DNA from: an uncultured Acetatifactor sp.
GTDB lineage: Bacteria > Bacillota > Clostridia > Lachnospirales > Lachnospiraceae
Direction of reading: 5' to 3'
NCBI GenBank assembly: GCA_947644185.1
Contig: CANRZC010000110.1
Location: 1-7,383 of the forward strand
Length of the DNA stretch: 7,383 nucleotides
Both the position numbers and the translations under genes were made by a program. The notes beneath the pieces were generated by a model. That model was not told the origin of the DNA. It ran no database searches and was given only the letters and a program-made list of their open reading frames with translations. Shown piece after piece: positions 6,577 to 7,383 of the stretch (position 1 is its first letter; the number at the start of each line of letters is the position of its first letter).

Positions 6577-6606
6577 GGGGGAACAGATGTCCGCTTCCGC
6601 TCCCCC
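6577..6606 (-). other. Hairpin in the frr-uppS spacer, possible attenuator or processing site
   Basis: In the direction of transcription GGGGGAGC (6606-6599) can pair with GTTCCCCC (6584-6577), an 8-bp stem with one G-U pair and a 14-nt loop. It is followed by TTGCTTTGCTG, too interrupted by G and C to be a convincing terminator U tract. It could attenuate read-through, protect the frr end from exonucleases, or serve as a processing site. The 123-bp spacer (6518-6640 relative to the upstream uppS ATG) contains no supportable gene. Confidence 0.4.
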
Positions 6607-6640
6607 ATACCTATTCCTATCAGCCCACAGTGACTTTCCC

Positions 6641-7192
6641 TTAAACCGTCATAATCTCTTTGGACTTCTTCTCCATCAGTACATCCACTTCTTTGATATA
6701 CTTATCTGTAGTCTTCTGCAGCTGATCCTCCAACTGCTTCACTTCATCCTCAGAGGCCTCTCCCTTGCCCAACTTCTTCAGAAAGTCATTGCCATCTCTG
6801 CGGATGTTGCGGATGGCCACCTTGCCCTCCTCCGCCTTTTTCTTCACATCCTTTACCAAATCCTTTCTGCGCTCCTCTGTAAGCTCCGGGAATACCAGGC
6901 GGATCACACTGCCATCATTGGAAGGATTGATTCCAATGTCGGAAGTCTGGATAGCCTTTTCAATGGGCTTGATCAAAGATTTTTCCCAGGGGGCGATCTG
7001 GATAACGCGCGCCTCCGGCACTGTCACATTGCCCACCTGCTGAATGGGCGTAGGCGTCCCGTAATAGTCAACGCGAAGCTTGTCCAGCACATGAGGGTTA
7101 GCCCGCCCTGCGCGGATGCCGTTGTAATCCCCCTCTAAAAATTCGATGGCCTTTTTCATCCTGTCTTCATATTGCTGCAGTCTAGCGTCCAT
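6641..7192 (-). CDS. frr: Ribosome recycling factor
   Basis: A 183-aa cytosolic protein that, with EF-G, splits the post-termination ribosome; E. coli Frr is 185 aa. Conserved blocks: RAGRANP (27-33), DYYGTPTPIQQVGNV (42-56), INPSNDGSVIRL (88-99), PELTEERRKDLVK (102-114), and AIRNIRRDGND (126-136), which carries the functionally important arginines near the end of the three-helix bundle. The charged, helix-rich composition fits the L-shaped fold. The ATG at 7192 is preceded by AGAGG about 8 bp away. It follows pyrH by 61 bp, the standard bacterial gene order. Confidence 0.98.
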   Translation of the reverse strand: MDARLQQYEDRMKKAIEFLEGDYNGIRAGRANPHVLDKLRVDYYGTPTPIQQVGNVTVPEARVIQIAPWEKSLIKPIEKAIQTSDIGINPSNDGSVIRLVFPELTEERRKDLVKDVKKKAEEGKVAIRNIRRDGNDFLKKLGKGEASEDEVKQLEDQLQKTTDKYIKEVDVLMEKKSKEIMTV

Positions 7193-7253
7193 AATACTGT
7201 CCTCTCTTTCTGAAATCTAATCTGTATCCCTGACGGCACATGCAATGAATGCC

Positions 7254-7383
7254 CTACACCAAAACTTTTGTGCCGTTAAAACTTCCTTTGATGGTATTCA
7301 CGATGCTGTTCTCCTCATTTAGTCCGAACACCCACATAGGGATCTTGTTGTCCCTGGCCACAATAGAAGCTGTCATATCCACC
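7254..7383 (-). CDS. pyrH: UMP kinase, C-terminal part (cut by window edge)
   Basis: The last 42 codons and a TAG stop of a gene entering from the right edge. The translation begins VDMTASIVARDNKIPMWVFG and continues LNEENSIVNTIKGSFNGTK, the characteristic C-terminal end of bacterial UMP kinase: the FGLNEENSI strand-helix followed by a short GT-containing final strand. The enzyme phosphorylates UMP to UDP for pyrimidine nucleotide supply and in bacteria forms hexamers. Catalytic and nucleotide-binding regions lie outside the window. Its position directly upstream of frr is the usual arrangement and supports the call. Confidence 0.93.
   Translation of the reverse strand, partial: VDMTASIVARDNKIPMWVFGLNEENSIVNTIKGSFNGTKVLV

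Noticed and set aside
6566..6606. True rho-independent terminator after frr
   Set aside because: The stem is followed by TTGCTTTGCTG rather than a T run, so it was listed only as a possible attenuator or processing hairpin.
1..7383. Mobile element, CRISPR array, toxin-antitoxin or phage-defence system
   Set aside because: No transposase, integrase, spaced repeats or defence-type proteins are seen; all the space is accounted for by conserved housekeeping genes, the MgtC-like protein and the kinase.

Overview
The window looks like a chromosomal segment of a Gram-positive member of the Firmicutes, most likely a Clostridia/Lachnospiraceae-type anaerobe. This rests on the pyrH-frr-uppS-cdsA-dxr-rseP gene order, strong AAGGAGG-type ribosome binding sites, a TTGAAG-17 bp-TATAAT sigma-A-type promoter, moderate base composition, and the protein types (small MipB-type transaldolase, single-PDZ RseP, 292-aa soluble Hanks-type kinase). 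Genus cannot be settled from the sequence alone.

Layout. Positions 1-54 (+) are the last 17 codons of an unidentified gene. A bidirectional terminator-like hairpin (92-129) separates it from a convergent transaldolase gene (148-801, -). A 220-bp divergent control region (802-1021) carries a good promoter for the transaldolase and a plausible one for an MgtC/SapB-family membrane protein (1022-1717, +). The 3' end of the mgtC-like gene overlaps, tail to tail, the end of a long minus-strand gene cluster.

That cluster, read right to left, is pyrH (UMP kinase, only the C-terminus present), frr (ribosome recycling factor), uppS (undecaprenyl diphosphate synthase), cdsA (CDP-diacylglycerol synthase), dxr (DXP reductoisomerase), rseP (site-2 intramembrane metalloprotease) and a Hanks-type Ser/Thr protein kinase. 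From uppS to the kinase the gaps are 6-37 bp, so they are probably co-transcribed. Between frr and uppS lies a 123-bp spacer with a hairpin and a short direct repeat, the only obvious place for internal control.

How the genes work together. PyrH and Frr serve nucleotide supply and translation. Dxr makes MEP-pathway precursors for isoprenoids, UppS builds the C55 lipid carrier for the cell wall, CdsA makes the CDP-lipid precursor for phospholipids, and RseP cleaves membrane proteins. The cluster is an envelope-building block. The unusual part is the soluble eukaryotic-like kinase at its downstream end, which may link envelope synthesis to phospho-signalling; that link is inference. The rest is conserved housekeeping sequence. 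I see no mobile element, CRISPR array, tRNA, rRNA or defence system.
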